This document shows positions 1-7,118 of a stretch of DNA of 18,187 nucleotides, in pieces. The notes under the pieces were generated by a model that was given only the letters and a program-made list of their open reading frames with translations, was not told where the DNA came from and searched no databases. How positions within the stretch are numbered: the stretch's first letter is position 1; every line of letters begins with the position of its first letter. Made by a program: the position numbers and the translations under genes. Origin of the DNA: Apopatocola sp963628785 (GTDB taxonomy: Bacteria; Bacillota; Clostridia; Oscillospirales; Oscillospiraceae); NCBI GenBank assembly GCA_963628785.1, contig CAVGGQ010000042.1:1-18187 (forward strand), given 5' to 3'.

Positions 1-16
1 GCTCTGATTAACTAAT

Positions 17-44
17 TTCTACCATGCAGGTGTCCAACTTGCAC
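17..44. promoter_or_regulatory. possible regulator-binding site upstream of yhcH-like gene
   Basis: The stretch holds TTCTACCATGCA (17-28) followed two bases later by TGTCCAACTT (31-40). Bases 32-44 (GTCCAACTTGCAC) form an imperfect 13-bp dyad of the GTnCAAnTTGnAC type. Both 12- and 10-base words recur, in the same order and orientation, on the minus strand in the gntR upstream region (18144-18133 and 18102-18093). This suggests, but does not prove, a common regulator. The gene to the left is outside the window, so it could serve that gene instead. Confidence 0.35.
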
Positions 45-143
45 TTGCAATTTGCGAAAATCGGAATAACGATCCGAAACGCCCATAAAGGAAGAGCCGC
101 ACAAAACGCGCAAAACGCAGTCGAATGTTTCGTGTAAGCTGCC

Positions 144-179
144 GTTCCGCTTGACATACCGCGGGGCGTAGAGCGGAAC
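144..179 (+). other. inverted repeat in the leader of the yhcH-like gene
   Basis: GTTCCGCT (144-151) pairs exactly with AGCGGAAC (172-179) across a 20-base loop, ending about 30 bases before the start codon at 211. No T-run follows, so it is not a terminator. It may be a leader hairpin or an operator. The 1-210 region contains no other feature I can support; TTGACA at 151-156 has no acceptable -10 partner. Confidence 0.3.
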
Positions 180-210
180 AGAGAAATATTGACCGACAGG
201 AGTGGAACAT

Positions 211-684
211 ATGATTTTTGCAAAACTGGACGCGGCAACCGCAAAAAATGCCTACCCGCAGGCCGTCAGCCGGGCACTTGAGTACATTCGTCAAACGGAT
301 CTCATGGCGCTCAAACCCGGCAGGTATCCCATCCTGGACAACGACCGGATGTTCGCCAACATCATGGACATGACAACGCACCCGTTCGAGGGCTCGCACC
401 CCGAGGTACACAAGAAGTATGTGGATCTCATGTACTGGCCGGAAGGCGGCGAGGTCATCGGCGTAGCGCCTTACCTCGGAACGGAATCGGTGTACGAAGC
501 GCGCCCCGAAAATGACATCGCACTTCTGGAGACCGTACAGAACGAGAGCTTCCTGCGTGCCACAGCCGGCTGCTTCGGCGTATTCTTCCCCTGGGACGCC
601 CATCGCCCCGCCCTCATGCCGGAAGACACCCCCACCATGGGCCGCAAATGCGTAATAAAGATCAGCATGGAACTCTTTGAGTAA
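211..684 (+). CDS. YhcH/YjgK/YiaL (DUF386) family protein, probable sugar anomerase
   Basis: This 157-residue cytoplasmic protein belongs to the YhcH/YjgK/YiaL cupin-like family (relative of EbgC), whose E. coli member YhcH has been described as an N-acetylneuraminate anomerase; related members act near sugar and sugar-acid catabolism genes. Family features seen are the E65-x-H67 and D72 region (PEVHKKYVD), the glycine-rich turn with E81, and the FFPWDAHRP motif with H131, all likely to build the metal pocket. Length is normal for the family. The ATG at 211 was chosen over the in-frame GTG at 202 because AGGAG at 198-202 lies 8 bases before it. The gene stands alone; no transporter or sugar enzyme lies next to it, so its substrate cannot be named. 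A convergent terminator follows. Confidence 0.85.
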   Translation: MIFAKLDAATAKNAYPQAVSRALEYIRQTDLMALKPGRYPILDNDRMFANIMDMTTHPFEGSHPEVHKKYVDLMYWPEGGEVIGVAPYLGTESVYEARPENDIALLETVQNESFLRATAGCFGVFFPWDAHRPALMPEDTPTMGRKCVIKISMELFE

Positions 685-710
685 AGACGGCCAATCACGG
701 CAAACTTGAT

Positions 711-743
711 GCAACACCGCACAATGCCGTTTGCGGCAATGCG
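711..743 (+). repeat. dispersed palindromic repeat, copy 1 (one end)
   Basis: GCAACACCGCACAATG at 711-726 is nearly identical to the left end of copy 2 (2727-2743) and to the right end of copy 4 read on the other strand. The following bases form a small imperfect stem (ATGCCG with CGGCAA). The second end expected of a full copy is not clear, so this looks like a truncated copy. It lies between the yhcH-like stop codon and the shared terminator. Confidence 0.5.
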
Positions 744-764
744 CCTCATTCGGAAGAAAAAAAT

Positions 765-800
765 GGGATCGTCTCAAATCAGCGGAGACGATCCCGATAT
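765..800. terminator. bidirectional intrinsic terminator between yhcH-like gene and nptA
   Basis: GGGATCGTCTC (765-775) pairs perfectly with GAGACGATCCC (785-795) around a 9-base loop. Read on the minus strand the stem is followed by A then seven T, a strong terminator for the phosphate cotransporter gene that ends at 815. On the plus strand the T-run starts a few bases after the stem, so it also could stop the yhcH-like transcript, less efficiently. Confidence 0.85.
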
Positions 801-814
801 TTTTGCATCTGCTT

Positions 815-2575
815 TTACAACGCAAAAGTCTTGCCGTATTCTTCGGCGTACTGCATGTATTTCTGGGTCTTCATTTCGCGGAGACTCTTCATGTACTCGT
901 GGGTGTCGAAGCTGTCGGATTCAAGCTCGATCATCGCCACGGCAATGTTGGAGCAGTGGTCGGCGATGCGCTCGTAGTTGGTGAGCAGATCGTTGAACAC
1001 AAAGCCGACATCCAGCGTGCAGGTACCGTCCTGCAGACGGATGATATGGTGGAGCTTCATTTCATCGCACAGGCCGTCAACGGTATCTTCGAGCGGCTCC
1101 ACGCGAAGCGACATCTCGAGGTCGTTGCCGATAAACGCTCCGATGGCAAGGGAAACGATCTCGCTCACGGCGGAGCGCAGCACGGCAAGCTCATGCTCGG
1201 CGGCCTCGGAGAAGGTGATGTTCTTCTCGTACATCTCGCGCGCGACCTCGGCGAGGTTCATGGCGTGGTCGCTGATGCGCTCAAAATCGCCGATGGTGTG
1301 CAGGAACTTGGAAACCTCCTCGTTCTGCGTTTCGGTGAGCTCGCGTCCGGTAAATTTTACAAGATACGTGCCGATGTGGTCTTCGTACTGGTCAACGGCG
1401 TCTTCCATGGCGGAGACCTCTTCAAAGCCCTCTTTGGAGTAATGATTAATAAGCTCAAGCGCGGCAACAAGGTTGTCCTGCGCGCGCATCGCCATGGCGT
1501 TGATCGCAATGCGGCACTGCTCGATGGCGAGGCCGGGGTGGACGAGGAAACGCTCTTCCAGACGCTCAATGCCGGCGGTGAGCTCGCTGCGGTTCTCGGA
1601 CGGCTTCTCGGGCACGAGCTTGCCGGTGAGAGCTTCCAGCTGGTTGAGGAACGGGAAGAGAATGAGAATGCACCCGATGCGGAAGAGCGAGTTGAGCATC
1701 GCAATGCCGACGGGACCGAGAGTCGCGTCCATAATGGAGAAGCGGAAGATCGCGTTGAGCGAGTAGAAAAGCGCGGAGAAAACGATCGTGCCGAACACAT
1801 CGATGAAAAGGTAGATGAGCGAAGTGCGGCGGCCGTCGCGGTTCGCGCCGATGGAGGATACCAGTACCGGTACCGCAGCGCCGATGCCCATGCCCATTAT
1901 GACAGGGAAGGCCGTGGCGAAGGAGATCGTGCCCGTCACGGAGAGCGCCTGCAGAATACCGACCGACGCGGAGTTCGATTGCAGCACGGCGGTGATGAGA
2001 ATGCCGATGAGTATGCCGAGGATCGGGTTTTCAAACATCGTCATGAGATGCAGAAACGCTTCGTTTTCCTTGAGCGGGGAGACGGCGCTCGACATCGCCT
2101 GCATGCCGTACATCAAAACGGCAAAGCCGAGGAGAATGTCGCCCACATGGCGCTTCTCGGAGGTCTTGCCGAGCATGCGCAGCAGAATGCCCGCAAGCGC
2201 GGCGATTGCAGTGATCGTAGAGGAGCTCAGAAGCGCGAGCGCGTCGCTGCTGCTGATGTAGGAAAGGCAGAGAATCCAGCCGGTCACCGAAGTGCCGAAG
2301 TTCGCACCGAGAACGATACCGATGGCCTGCGTGAGCTTCATCATGCCCGAGTTCACGAAGCCGACGACCATCGCCGATGTGGCGGATGAGGACTGAATGA
2401 CGGCCGTGACCGCCGTGCCGAGCAGAACACCCTTGAGCGGGGTGTTGGAGAGACGATAGAGAATGATCTCCAGCCGCTGTCCCGCCACGAGCTTCAGACT
2501 GTCGCCCATAACGCCCATGCCGAACAGGAACAGCGCCACGCCGCCAAGCAGCGAAAGAACATTTCCGATACCCAA
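815..2575 (-). CDS. nptA: Na+/phosphate cotransporter with C-terminal PhoU domain
   Basis: This 586-residue membrane protein is a Na/Pi-cotransporter II-family (NptA/YjbB-type) importer or exporter of inorganic phosphate coupled to sodium. The N-terminal ~330 residues are hydrophobic helices with the internal repeat signature QSSSATS near residue 61 and QSNSAS near residue 199, the hallmark of the family. From about residue 350 a soluble helical PhoU-like domain follows, with the two PhoU motifs ERISDHAMN and ERIADHCSN. The TTG at 2575 is preferred: AAGGGA lies 9 bases upstream, the protein then starts like its relatives, and the upstream in-frame TTG (2608) would overlap the candidate -10 box. 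Direct repeats that fit a PhoP box lie upstream (2635-2674), suggesting induction under phosphate starvation. The symbol follows family usage. Confidence 0.92.
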   Translation of the reverse strand: MGIGNVLSLLGGVALFLFGMGVMGDSLKLVAGQRLEIILYRLSNTPLKGVLLGTAVTAVIQSSSATSAMVVGFVNSGMMKLTQAIGIVLGANFGTSVTGWILCLSYISSSDALALLSSSTITAIAALAGILLRMLGKTSEKRHVGDILLGFAVLMYGMQAMSSAVSPLKENEAFLHLMTMFENPILGILIGILITAVLQSNSASVGILQALSVTGTISFATAFPVIMGMGIGAAVPVLVSSIGANRDGRRTSLIYLFIDVFGTIVFSALFYSLNAIFRFSIMDATLGPVGIAMLNSLFRIGCILILFPFLNQLEALTGKLVPEKPSENRSELTAGIERLEERFLVHPGLAIEQCRIAINAMAMRAQDNLVAALELINHYSKEGFEEVSAMEDAVDQYEDHIGTYLVKFTGRELTETQNEEVSKFLHTIGDFERISDHAMNLAEVAREMYEKNITFSEAAEHELAVLRSAVSEIVSLAIGAFIGNDLEMSLRVEPLEDTVDGLCDEMKLHHIIRLQDGTCTLDVGFVFNDLLTNYERIADHCSNIAVAMIELESDSFDTHEYMKSLREMKTQKYMQYAEEYGKTFAL

Positions 2576-2608
2576 TTCGATCCATCCCTTACATTGTATT
2601 TTTCCCAA

Positions 2609-2614
2609 ATTATA
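2609..2614 (-). promoter_or_regulatory. candidate -10 box for nptA
   Basis: On the minus strand these bases read TATAAT. No good -35 box sits 16-18 bases upstream (candidates CCTTTG or ACCTTT are weak), as expected for a promoter that needs an activator bound at the -35 region. The likely transcript start (about 2602) lies downstream of the TTG at 2608, which favours the TTG at 2575 as start codon. Confidence 0.45.
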
Positions 2615-2634
2615 CTTCCACTCTACAATACAAA

Positions 2635-2674
2635 GGTTAAATCGAAAAGCAAACGAATGTTAAATCCATGTTAA
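2635..2674 (-). promoter_or_regulatory. putative PhoP (Pho) box upstream of nptA
   Basis: Read on the minus strand, TTAACA occurs at 2674-2669 and again at 2663-2658, with a 5-base spacer, i.e. 11-base period. Two further, poorer repeats follow in or near the same phase: TTGCTT at 2652-2647 and TTTAAC/TTAACC around 2641-2635. The Bacillus PhoP consensus is TT(A/C/T)A(A/C/T)A repeated every 11 bases, so this fits well. The array ends where the missing -35 box of nptA would be. Confidence 0.6.
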
Positions 2675-2726
2675 ATGGACTTTACAAATACTATGCGCAC
2701 GGTTGCACGGAACAGAGAAGTGTTAT

Positions 2727-2809
2727 GGCAACACCGCACAATGTCGTCCGCGGCGCTTTACGGAAATTTTGCTCGCATATCGCTCTTGCCGAATTATGCG
2801 GTATTGCTC
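2727..2809 (+). repeat. dispersed palindromic repeat, copy 2 (full length)
   Basis: The ends are imperfect inverted repeats: GCAACACCGCACAAT at the left (2728-2742) and, on the other strand, GCAATACCGCATAAT at the right (2808-2794), 13 of 15 bases matching. The inner left part (CGTCCGCGGCGCTTTACGG, from 2745) matches copy 4 read in reverse. Its right part carries the -35 box of the next gene. No coding potential is seen; it looks like a MITE- or REP-like element. Confidence 0.6.
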
Positions 2810-2815
2810 TATAAT
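2786..2815 (+). promoter_or_regulatory. sigma-70-type promoter of the diaminopropionate ammonia-lyase gene
   Basis: TTGCCG (2786-2791) and TATAAT (2810-2815) are separated by 18 bases; the start codon follows at 2852. The -35 and spacer lie inside repeat copy 2 and the -10 begins immediately after its end, so the repeat contributes part of the promoter. Confidence 0.6.
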
Positions 2816-2851
2816 GCAGACAAACGATATCGAAATTTCCGGGAGGTGCAT

Positions 2852-4105
2852 ATGAAAGAAACGAAGATCGACGCGGTCTCGCTTATCGAGAACGAGACAA
2901 AGTCGTGCGAAAAGGGGCCGGAGTTCCTGACGGCGGAGGCCACCGCCCCGGTGCTTCGCGTCCATCGGAGACTGCCGATCTACCGCCGCACTCCGCTCGT
3001 GCGGCTCGACGGCATGGCGAAACGGCTCGGCGTGCACGCCGTATTCGTGAAGGACGAATCGAAGCGCTTCGGGCTCAACGCCTTCAAAGGACTCGGCGGG
3101 CTTTACGCCCTCATGTGCATCGTGTGCGAAAAGCTCGGGCTGGATGTGAACGAAACGGACTTCGCCGAGCTGAAAAAGAGCGAGTATGCGGATGCGATCC
3201 GCAAAATGGTCTTTGTCACCGCTACGGACGGCAATCACGGCAAGGGCGTTTCGTGGGCGGCGGGGCAGCTCGGGTGCGAAGCGCATGTCTATATGCCTGC
3301 CGGCTCGTCGGAAGCGCGTGCGCAGGCCATCCGGGATGTAAACCCTGCCGCCGGAGTGCAGATCACATCGCTCGGCTACGACGATGCCGTGCGCTTTGCC
3401 GCCGCGCAGGCGGAAAAGTACGGTTGGACGCTCGTGCAGGACACAAGTTGGGACGGCTATGAGGACATTCCCCGCCGGATCGTGCAGGGATACACCACCA
3501 TGGCCGCGGAAGCGTGCGAGCAGCTGCGCGAAGCGGATCTCGCTCCGACCCATGTCTTCGTGCAGGCGGGTGTCGGCGCCATGGCGGGCGGCGTGGTCGG
3601 ATATCTTGCCAATGTCTATGAGGGCATCCGACCGAAGTTCGGCATCGTGGAGCCGGAGAGCATCGCCTGCATCTACGCCTCCGCCAAAGCGGGGGACGGC
3701 GCCTCGCACGCAGCGGTCGACCAAAAGCCCACGATCATGGCCGGCCTGAACTGCGGTGAGCCCTGCACCCTGACATGGCCCATCCTGCGCGACTTCGCCG
3801 ACTGGTACATCATGTGCCCCGACTGCATCACCGCCTACGGCATGCGCACTCTGGCTCACCCCGCCGCCGGGGACGAAGCCGTCATTTCCGGCGAGAGCGG
3901 TGCCGTGACCGCCGGTCTCCTGAACACCGCCGGACTTCCGAAGTACGCGGAGCTCCGAAAAAAGCTCGCCCTGGACGGGAACTCCGTCGTTCTCCTCTTC
4001 AGCACCGAAGGCGACACCGACCCCGAAAGCTACCGCGAGATCATCGAAGAGGGCAAATACCCGATGCCCGAAGCACACTGGCTTTTCACCGAACACACGC
4101 TATGA
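2852..4105 (+). CDS. ygeX: diaminopropionate ammonia-lyase
   Basis: This 417-residue PLP enzyme (fold type II) cleaves 2,3-diaminopropionate to pyruvate and two ammonia, releasing 2-aminoacrylate on the way. The PLP-binding lysine is K79 in RFGLNAFKGLGG, the typical diaminopropionate ammonia-lyase version of the motif. ATDGNHGKGVSW (around D126) holds the acidic residue that serves as the second base in the E. coli enzyme, and the glycine loop AGVGAMAGG (239-247) binds the phosphate. Length is normal (about 400). The ATG at 2852 has GGGAGG 6 bases upstream; the open frame continues further upstream through the repeat and promoter but without support. ridA follows after 31 bases, most likely in the same transcript. 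Also named dpaL. Threonine dehydratase is the main alternative, but the motifs favour the lyase. Confidence 0.93.
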   Translation: MKETKIDAVSLIENETKSCEKGPEFLTAEATAPVLRVHRRLPIYRRTPLVRLDGMAKRLGVHAVFVKDESKRFGLNAFKGLGGLYALMCIVCEKLGLDVNETDFAELKKSEYADAIRKMVFVTATDGNHGKGVSWAAGQLGCEAHVYMPAGSSEARAQAIRDVNPAAGVQITSLGYDDAVRFAAAQAEKYGWTLVQDTSWDGYEDIPRRIVQGYTTMAAEACEQLREADLAPTHVFVQAGVGAMAGGVVGYLANVYEGIRPKFGIVEPESIACIYASAKAGDGASHAAVDQKPTIMAGLNCGEPCTLTWPILRDFADWYIMCPDCITAYGMRTLAHPAAGDEAVISGESGAVTAGLLNTAGLPKYAELRKKLALDGNSVVLLFSTEGDTDPESYREIIEEGKYPMPEAHWLFTEHTL

Positions 4106-4136
4106 TAAAGCTCTCACCGAGAAAGGAGATCATACC

Positions 4137-4505
4137 ATGAAAATCATCAGCACGACAAAAGCACCCGGGGCGATCGGGCCTTATTCGCAGGGCTACGCTG
4201 CCGGCGGGTTCGTTTATACTTCCGGACAGATCCCGGTAGACCCGGCGAACGGCACAATGCCCGAAGGCATTGAGGCGCAGGCTGAGCAGAGCTGCAAAAA
4301 TGTGCTCGCCGTTCTCGAGGCGGGCGGCTGCGGCGCGGAGAAGGTCTTCAAGACCACCTGCTTCCTCGCGGACATGGGCGACTTCGCCGCATTCAACACG
4401 GTGTACGCCAAGTATTTCCCCTCGAACCCCGCACGCTCCTGCGTTGCCGTGAAGACGCTGCCCAAGGGAGCCCTGTGCGAGATCGAAGCCATCGCCGAGC
4501 TCTGA
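4137..4505 (+). CDS. ridA: RidA family enamine/imine deaminase
   Basis: This 122-residue protein (YjgF/YER057c/UK114 family, a trimeric cytoplasmic enzyme) hydrolyses reactive enamines such as 2-aminoacrylate to keto acids and ammonia. The family signature APGAIGPYSQG is at residues 9-19; the substrate-carboxylate arginine is R100 in NPARSCV, and the late glutamate E116 in CEIEAIAEL is present, so it looks catalytically intact. AAAGGAG lies 9 bases before the ATG. It follows diaminopropionate ammonia-lyase by 31 bases, whose chemistry passes through 2-aminoacrylate; the pair thus makes and clears the same reactive compound. No terminator is visible after it; a kinase remnant begins 26 bases downstream. 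Confidence 0.95.
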   Translation: MKIISTTKAPGAIGPYSQGYAAGGFVYTSGQIPVDPANGTMPEGIEAQAEQSCKNVLAVLEAGGCGAEKVFKTTCFLADMGDFAAFNTVYAKYFPSNPARSCVAVKTLPKGALCEIEAIAEL

Positions 4506-4531
4506 AAAACATCCGAATTTTCGTTTGCTGA

Positions 4532-5017
4532 AAAGCCTCGCGGAATTCCCGCCCGCAGCCTTTCAAACGAGAGCCCGGCAAGCTCGTGCGGCAGAGCGCG
4601 GACGAGTACACCGAAAAATTCGCCGCCGCGTCCATCAAACCGGTGCCGACGCTCCCGGACACGGAGACAATCGTGTGCGCGGACGGGCGGCTTTTGCGGC
4701 GAACACTTGACAATTTCCTCGGCAATGCCGTAAAGTATGCACAGGCGGGAACGCGCCTGTACATCGACCTCGCGGACAGCGCGAACGAAACGGTACGGAC
4801 GCTCAAAAACATTTCCCGCAAACCGCTCAACATTCCGGCGGAGGAACTCCTCGAGCACTTCGCGCGCGGCGACTCCTCACGCCACACGGACGGGAGCGGG
4901 CCAGGGCTGTCCATCGCATCGTCCCTCATGGAGCGGATGGGCGGACGCCTCACCCCACAGCCGGATGGCAACCTATTCAAGGCCATCCTCACATTCCCGA
5001 AAAAGAGCGAGTCTTAA
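4532..5017 (+). pseudogene. remnant of a sensor histidine kinase (ATP-binding C-terminal part only)
   Basis: The frame closed by a TGA at 4529 opens again at 4532 and runs to a stop at 5017. From about 4562 it reads like the end of a membrane sensor kinase: the N box (LLRRTLDNFLGNAVKYA), an F-box-like stretch (LLEHFARGDSS) and the G2 box (GSGPGLSIASSLMERMGG). The transmembrane, HAMP and phospho-accepting His regions are missing, and no response regulator gene is adjacent. An ATG at 4586 exists, but no good ribosome binding site goes with it. I read it as a truncated gene left by deletion between ridA and the kinase. A small expressed HATPase protein is possible but unlikely. Confidence 0.72.
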
Positions 5018-5051
5018 GGCAGCGGCACCGAATATCGTCTGCGGTGCTGTC
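5018..5051 (-). repeat. dispersed palindromic repeat, copy 3 (short form)
   Basis: GGCAGCGGCACCG (5018-5030) faces CGGTGCTGTC (5042-5051), the same ends as copy 4 (GGCAGCACCG and CGGTGTTGTC) but with a shortened centre. ATCGTCTGC in the middle resembles the CGTCTGC of copy 4. It starts one base after the kinase-remnant stop codon and ends just before the carboxypeptidase gene. Confidence 0.45.
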
Positions 5052-5075
5052 TGCGTGAACCGAGGCTGTATCGCA

Positions 5076-6095
5076 ATGAAAAAAATTCGCGCTATCCTGT
5101 GTGTCCTTCTGACCGTGTTCCTTGTCGGCTCGGCGGCGCCCGGCACGCTCGCTGCGGACAATCCGCAGATCGACACCACGCACGCGGCCATGCTCGTCGC
5201 CTTGGGCGATGACGGGGAGCAGACGGTGCTCTATGAAAAGAATGCGGACGAGCGGATGTACCCCGCGTCGCTCACGAAGGTCATGACGGTGCTCCTCGCC
5301 GTCGAGGACATCGAGGCGGGCAAGCTCTCCCTCACCGATCCGGTCACGGCGCAGACGGGCTTTGACTATGACCTCATCTCCGCGGGCAGCAGCGTGTACA
5401 TCGTATCGGGAGAGACGATGACGCTGGAGAATTATCTCTACTGCGCGATGCTATCCTCCGGAAACGATGCGTGCAATGTGATCGCTCAATATGTCGGCGG
5501 CACGATCGCGGACTTCATTGAGCGCATGAATACCCGCGCCGCCGAGCTCGGGTGCACCGACACGCACTTTGCCAATACACACGGCCTCCCGAACGAAGGC
5601 CACTACACCACGGCGCGGGACTTCTCGCGCATCGCGTGCGAGGCGGCCTCGCACGAGCTTTTCATGACCATATGCAATACGGTGACCTACACCGTGCCCG
5701 CAACGAACCTCTCCATCGAGCGCACGCTCTCCAACTCCAATTCGCTCATCAACCCCTCCAATCCGCTCTACCCGGGCGATTGGGGCTATGAATACGCCAA
5801 AGGCATCAAGACCGGCCACACGACCGCCGCCGGCTACTGCCTCGCCTCGAGCGCGGAAAAGGACGGTATGCGGCTCGTCTCGGTCGTCCTCAAGTGCGAC
5901 TCCTATACGCAGACGGATGGCACCGTCTACTACGGCCACTTCGCCGACACGCGCACCCTCTTTGAGTGGGGCTTTGAAAACTACCGGCAGCAATACACCC
6001 ACGGCCGCATCACCGGTTTCATCGACACGATCACGCGCACCGCGAAAGCCGGAGCCTCCGCATTTCTTGAGATCCTTGCGGGAAATGCCGTATAA
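5076..6095 (+). CDS. secreted D-alanyl-D-alanine carboxypeptidase (low-molecular-weight PBP)
   Basis: This 339-residue S11-family penicillin-binding protein trims the terminal D-Ala of peptidoglycan stem peptides outside the membrane. A signal peptide (MKKIR, hydrophobic stretch 6-19, likely cut near residue 27) precedes the catalytic domain. All three active-site motifs are present: S65-LTK68 in YPASLTKVM, S128-G-N130 and K245-T-G247 in GIKTGHTTAAG. It is shorter than PBP5/DacF proteins (about 380-400), lacking most of the C-terminal beta domain; the last ~30 residues could form an amphipathic anchor. The ATG at 5076 was chosen because the signal peptide starts there, though only a weak GAGG is upstream; the in-frame GTG at 5055 is an alternative. 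No clear promoter was found. Confidence 0.93.
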   Translation: MKKIRAILCVLLTVFLVGSAAPGTLAADNPQIDTTHAAMLVALGDDGEQTVLYEKNADERMYPASLTKVMTVLLAVEDIEAGKLSLTDPVTAQTGFDYDLISAGSSVYIVSGETMTLENYLYCAMLSSGNDACNVIAQYVGGTIADFIERMNTRAAELGCTDTHFANTHGLPNEGHYTTARDFSRIACEAASHELFMTICNTVTYTVPATNLSIERTLSNSNSLINPSNPLYPGDWGYEYAKGIKTGHTTAAGYCLASSAEKDGMRLVSVVLKCDSYTQTDGTVYYGHFADTRTLFEWGFENYRQQYTHGRITGFIDTITRTAKAGASAFLEILAGNAV

Positions 6096-6100
6096 ATTTT

Positions 6101-6133
6101 CGAAGGACGGGAACCAAAAGGCCCCATCCTTCG
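6101..6133 (+). other. stem-loop after the carboxypeptidase gene
   Basis: CGAAGGACGGG (6101-6111) pairs with CCCCATCCTTCG (6122-6133) with a small bulge. No T-run follows on the plus strand, so it is a poor intrinsic terminator there. It may act as a processing or transcript-end stabilising structure between the carboxypeptidase and the lipoprotein genes. Confidence 0.45.
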
Positions 6134-6167
6134 TCTATGGTTATATAGCGAAAGAAGGAAACTCCCT

Positions 6168-7118
6168 ATGAACATGAAGAAAATCACCTGGCTGATCGCC
6201 CTTATGCTGTGCGTGTCGCTCCTCGCGGGCTGCGCGGAGAGCGGGACGGCCGCTGCGACCGAACCCACCGCGACGCCTGTCGCCGCCACCGAAGCGCCGA
6301 CCGCGACGCCCCAACCGACGGCCACGTCGGAAGCTTCCGCCACGCCGGAACCGACCGCCACGGCCGCACCCGTAACGGCGCAGCAGAACGGCCTTTACGA
6401 CATCCTCTGCGACCTCATGCAGAACTACTATCCCGGCACGGCCGGCAGCTCTCTAACCGGCGCGCGCATCGCCGCGCAGATGGTGGAGTTCTGCATTGCC
6501 AACGGCACGGATGCCGTGCGCGCGGGCGCCATGGCGTATGAGACCTCCGACACCGACACTCTCACAGCCTACCTCAGCCGCATGTACGAGACCGCCATGG
6601 GCCTCTACGGCGACTACGGCAAGGGTCAGCTCTCGGACGGCGGCTTCACGCCGAGCTATTACCCCTACACCGCCAGGCAGGTGCGCGATACCTACACCGC
6701 CGTGTATGACGGCCTAAGCCTCGGCTACGCCCTCCCCATGATCGTGCGCATCTACACCCCGAATGTCAATGAAGACGGCTTCCGCGTCACCTCGATGGTG
6801 ATCGAGTCCGGCAGCATCGACGCCGGATCGCTCACGAGCCTCATGCAGGACTTCCTGTGGGAGAACGGCGAAGCCATCAACTCCGTCAGCGTTGATGCGG
6901 AAGGCCACATCACCGCGGATATGAACGAAGCCTTTGCCTCAACTGTGCGCTCCCTGGGCACGAGCGGCGAGTACTGCTATGTCGGCGGCCTCGTCAACAC
7001 GCTCCTCGACGCCTTTGACGGCGAGGATGTCACACTCACCGTGCAGGGCTCGGTGTTCGAGACCGGCCACCAGATCTACAACTACGCCATTACCCGCTAT
7101 GAGGAGAACGAGCAATGA
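6168..7118 (+). CDS. lipoprotein with Thr/Pro/Ala-rich linker and GerMN-like C-terminal domain
   Basis: This 316-residue predicted lipoprotein has a type II signal peptide with lipobox LLAGC (C22), then a low-complexity linker of Ala, Thr, Pro and Glu (about 23-68) that would lift the folded part from the membrane. The remaining residues form a soluble domain. The last ~100 residues (INSVSVDAEGHITADMN, then a GEYCYVGGLVNTLLDAF stretch and the VTLTVQG strand) resemble the GerMN domain of GerM and related sporulation or germination lipoproteins; the middle part is not recognised. AGAAGGAA precedes the ATG by 7 bases. Its stop overlaps the start of the next lipoprotein gene (ATGA at 7115-7118), so the two are almost surely co-translated. 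Function unknown; an envelope or sensory role is inferred only. Confidence 0.8.
   Translation: MNMKKITWLIALMLCVSLLAGCAESGTAAATEPTATPVAATEAPTATPQPTATSEASATPEPTATAAPVTAQQNGLYDILCDLMQNYYPGTAGSSLTGARIAAQMVEFCIANGTDAVRAGAMAYETSDTDTLTAYLSRMYETAMGLYGDYGKGQLSDGGFTPSYYPYTARQVRDTYTAVYDGLSLGYALPMIVRIYTPNVNEDGFRVTSMVIESGSIDAGSLTSLMQDFLWENGEAINSVSVDAEGHITADMNEAFASTVRSLGTSGEYCYVGGLVNTLLDAFDGEDVTLTVQGSVFETGHQIYNYAITRYEENEQ

Noticed and set aside
151..156. TTGACA as -35 box for the yhcH-like gene
   Set aside because: No acceptable -10 sequence lies 15-19 bases downstream; the region falls within the loop of an inverted repeat.
731..2389. Long plus-strand open frame opposite the Na+/phosphate cotransporter
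   Set aside because: Charged low-complexity translation without family features, no ribosome binding site, and the opposite strand encodes a clear membrane protein. It is a GC-driven shadow.
4737..5075. N-terminal extension of the carboxypeptidase reaching into the kinase remnant
   Set aside because: The extension is arginine- and serine-rich out-of-frame kinase sequence, and the signal peptide begins at 5076.
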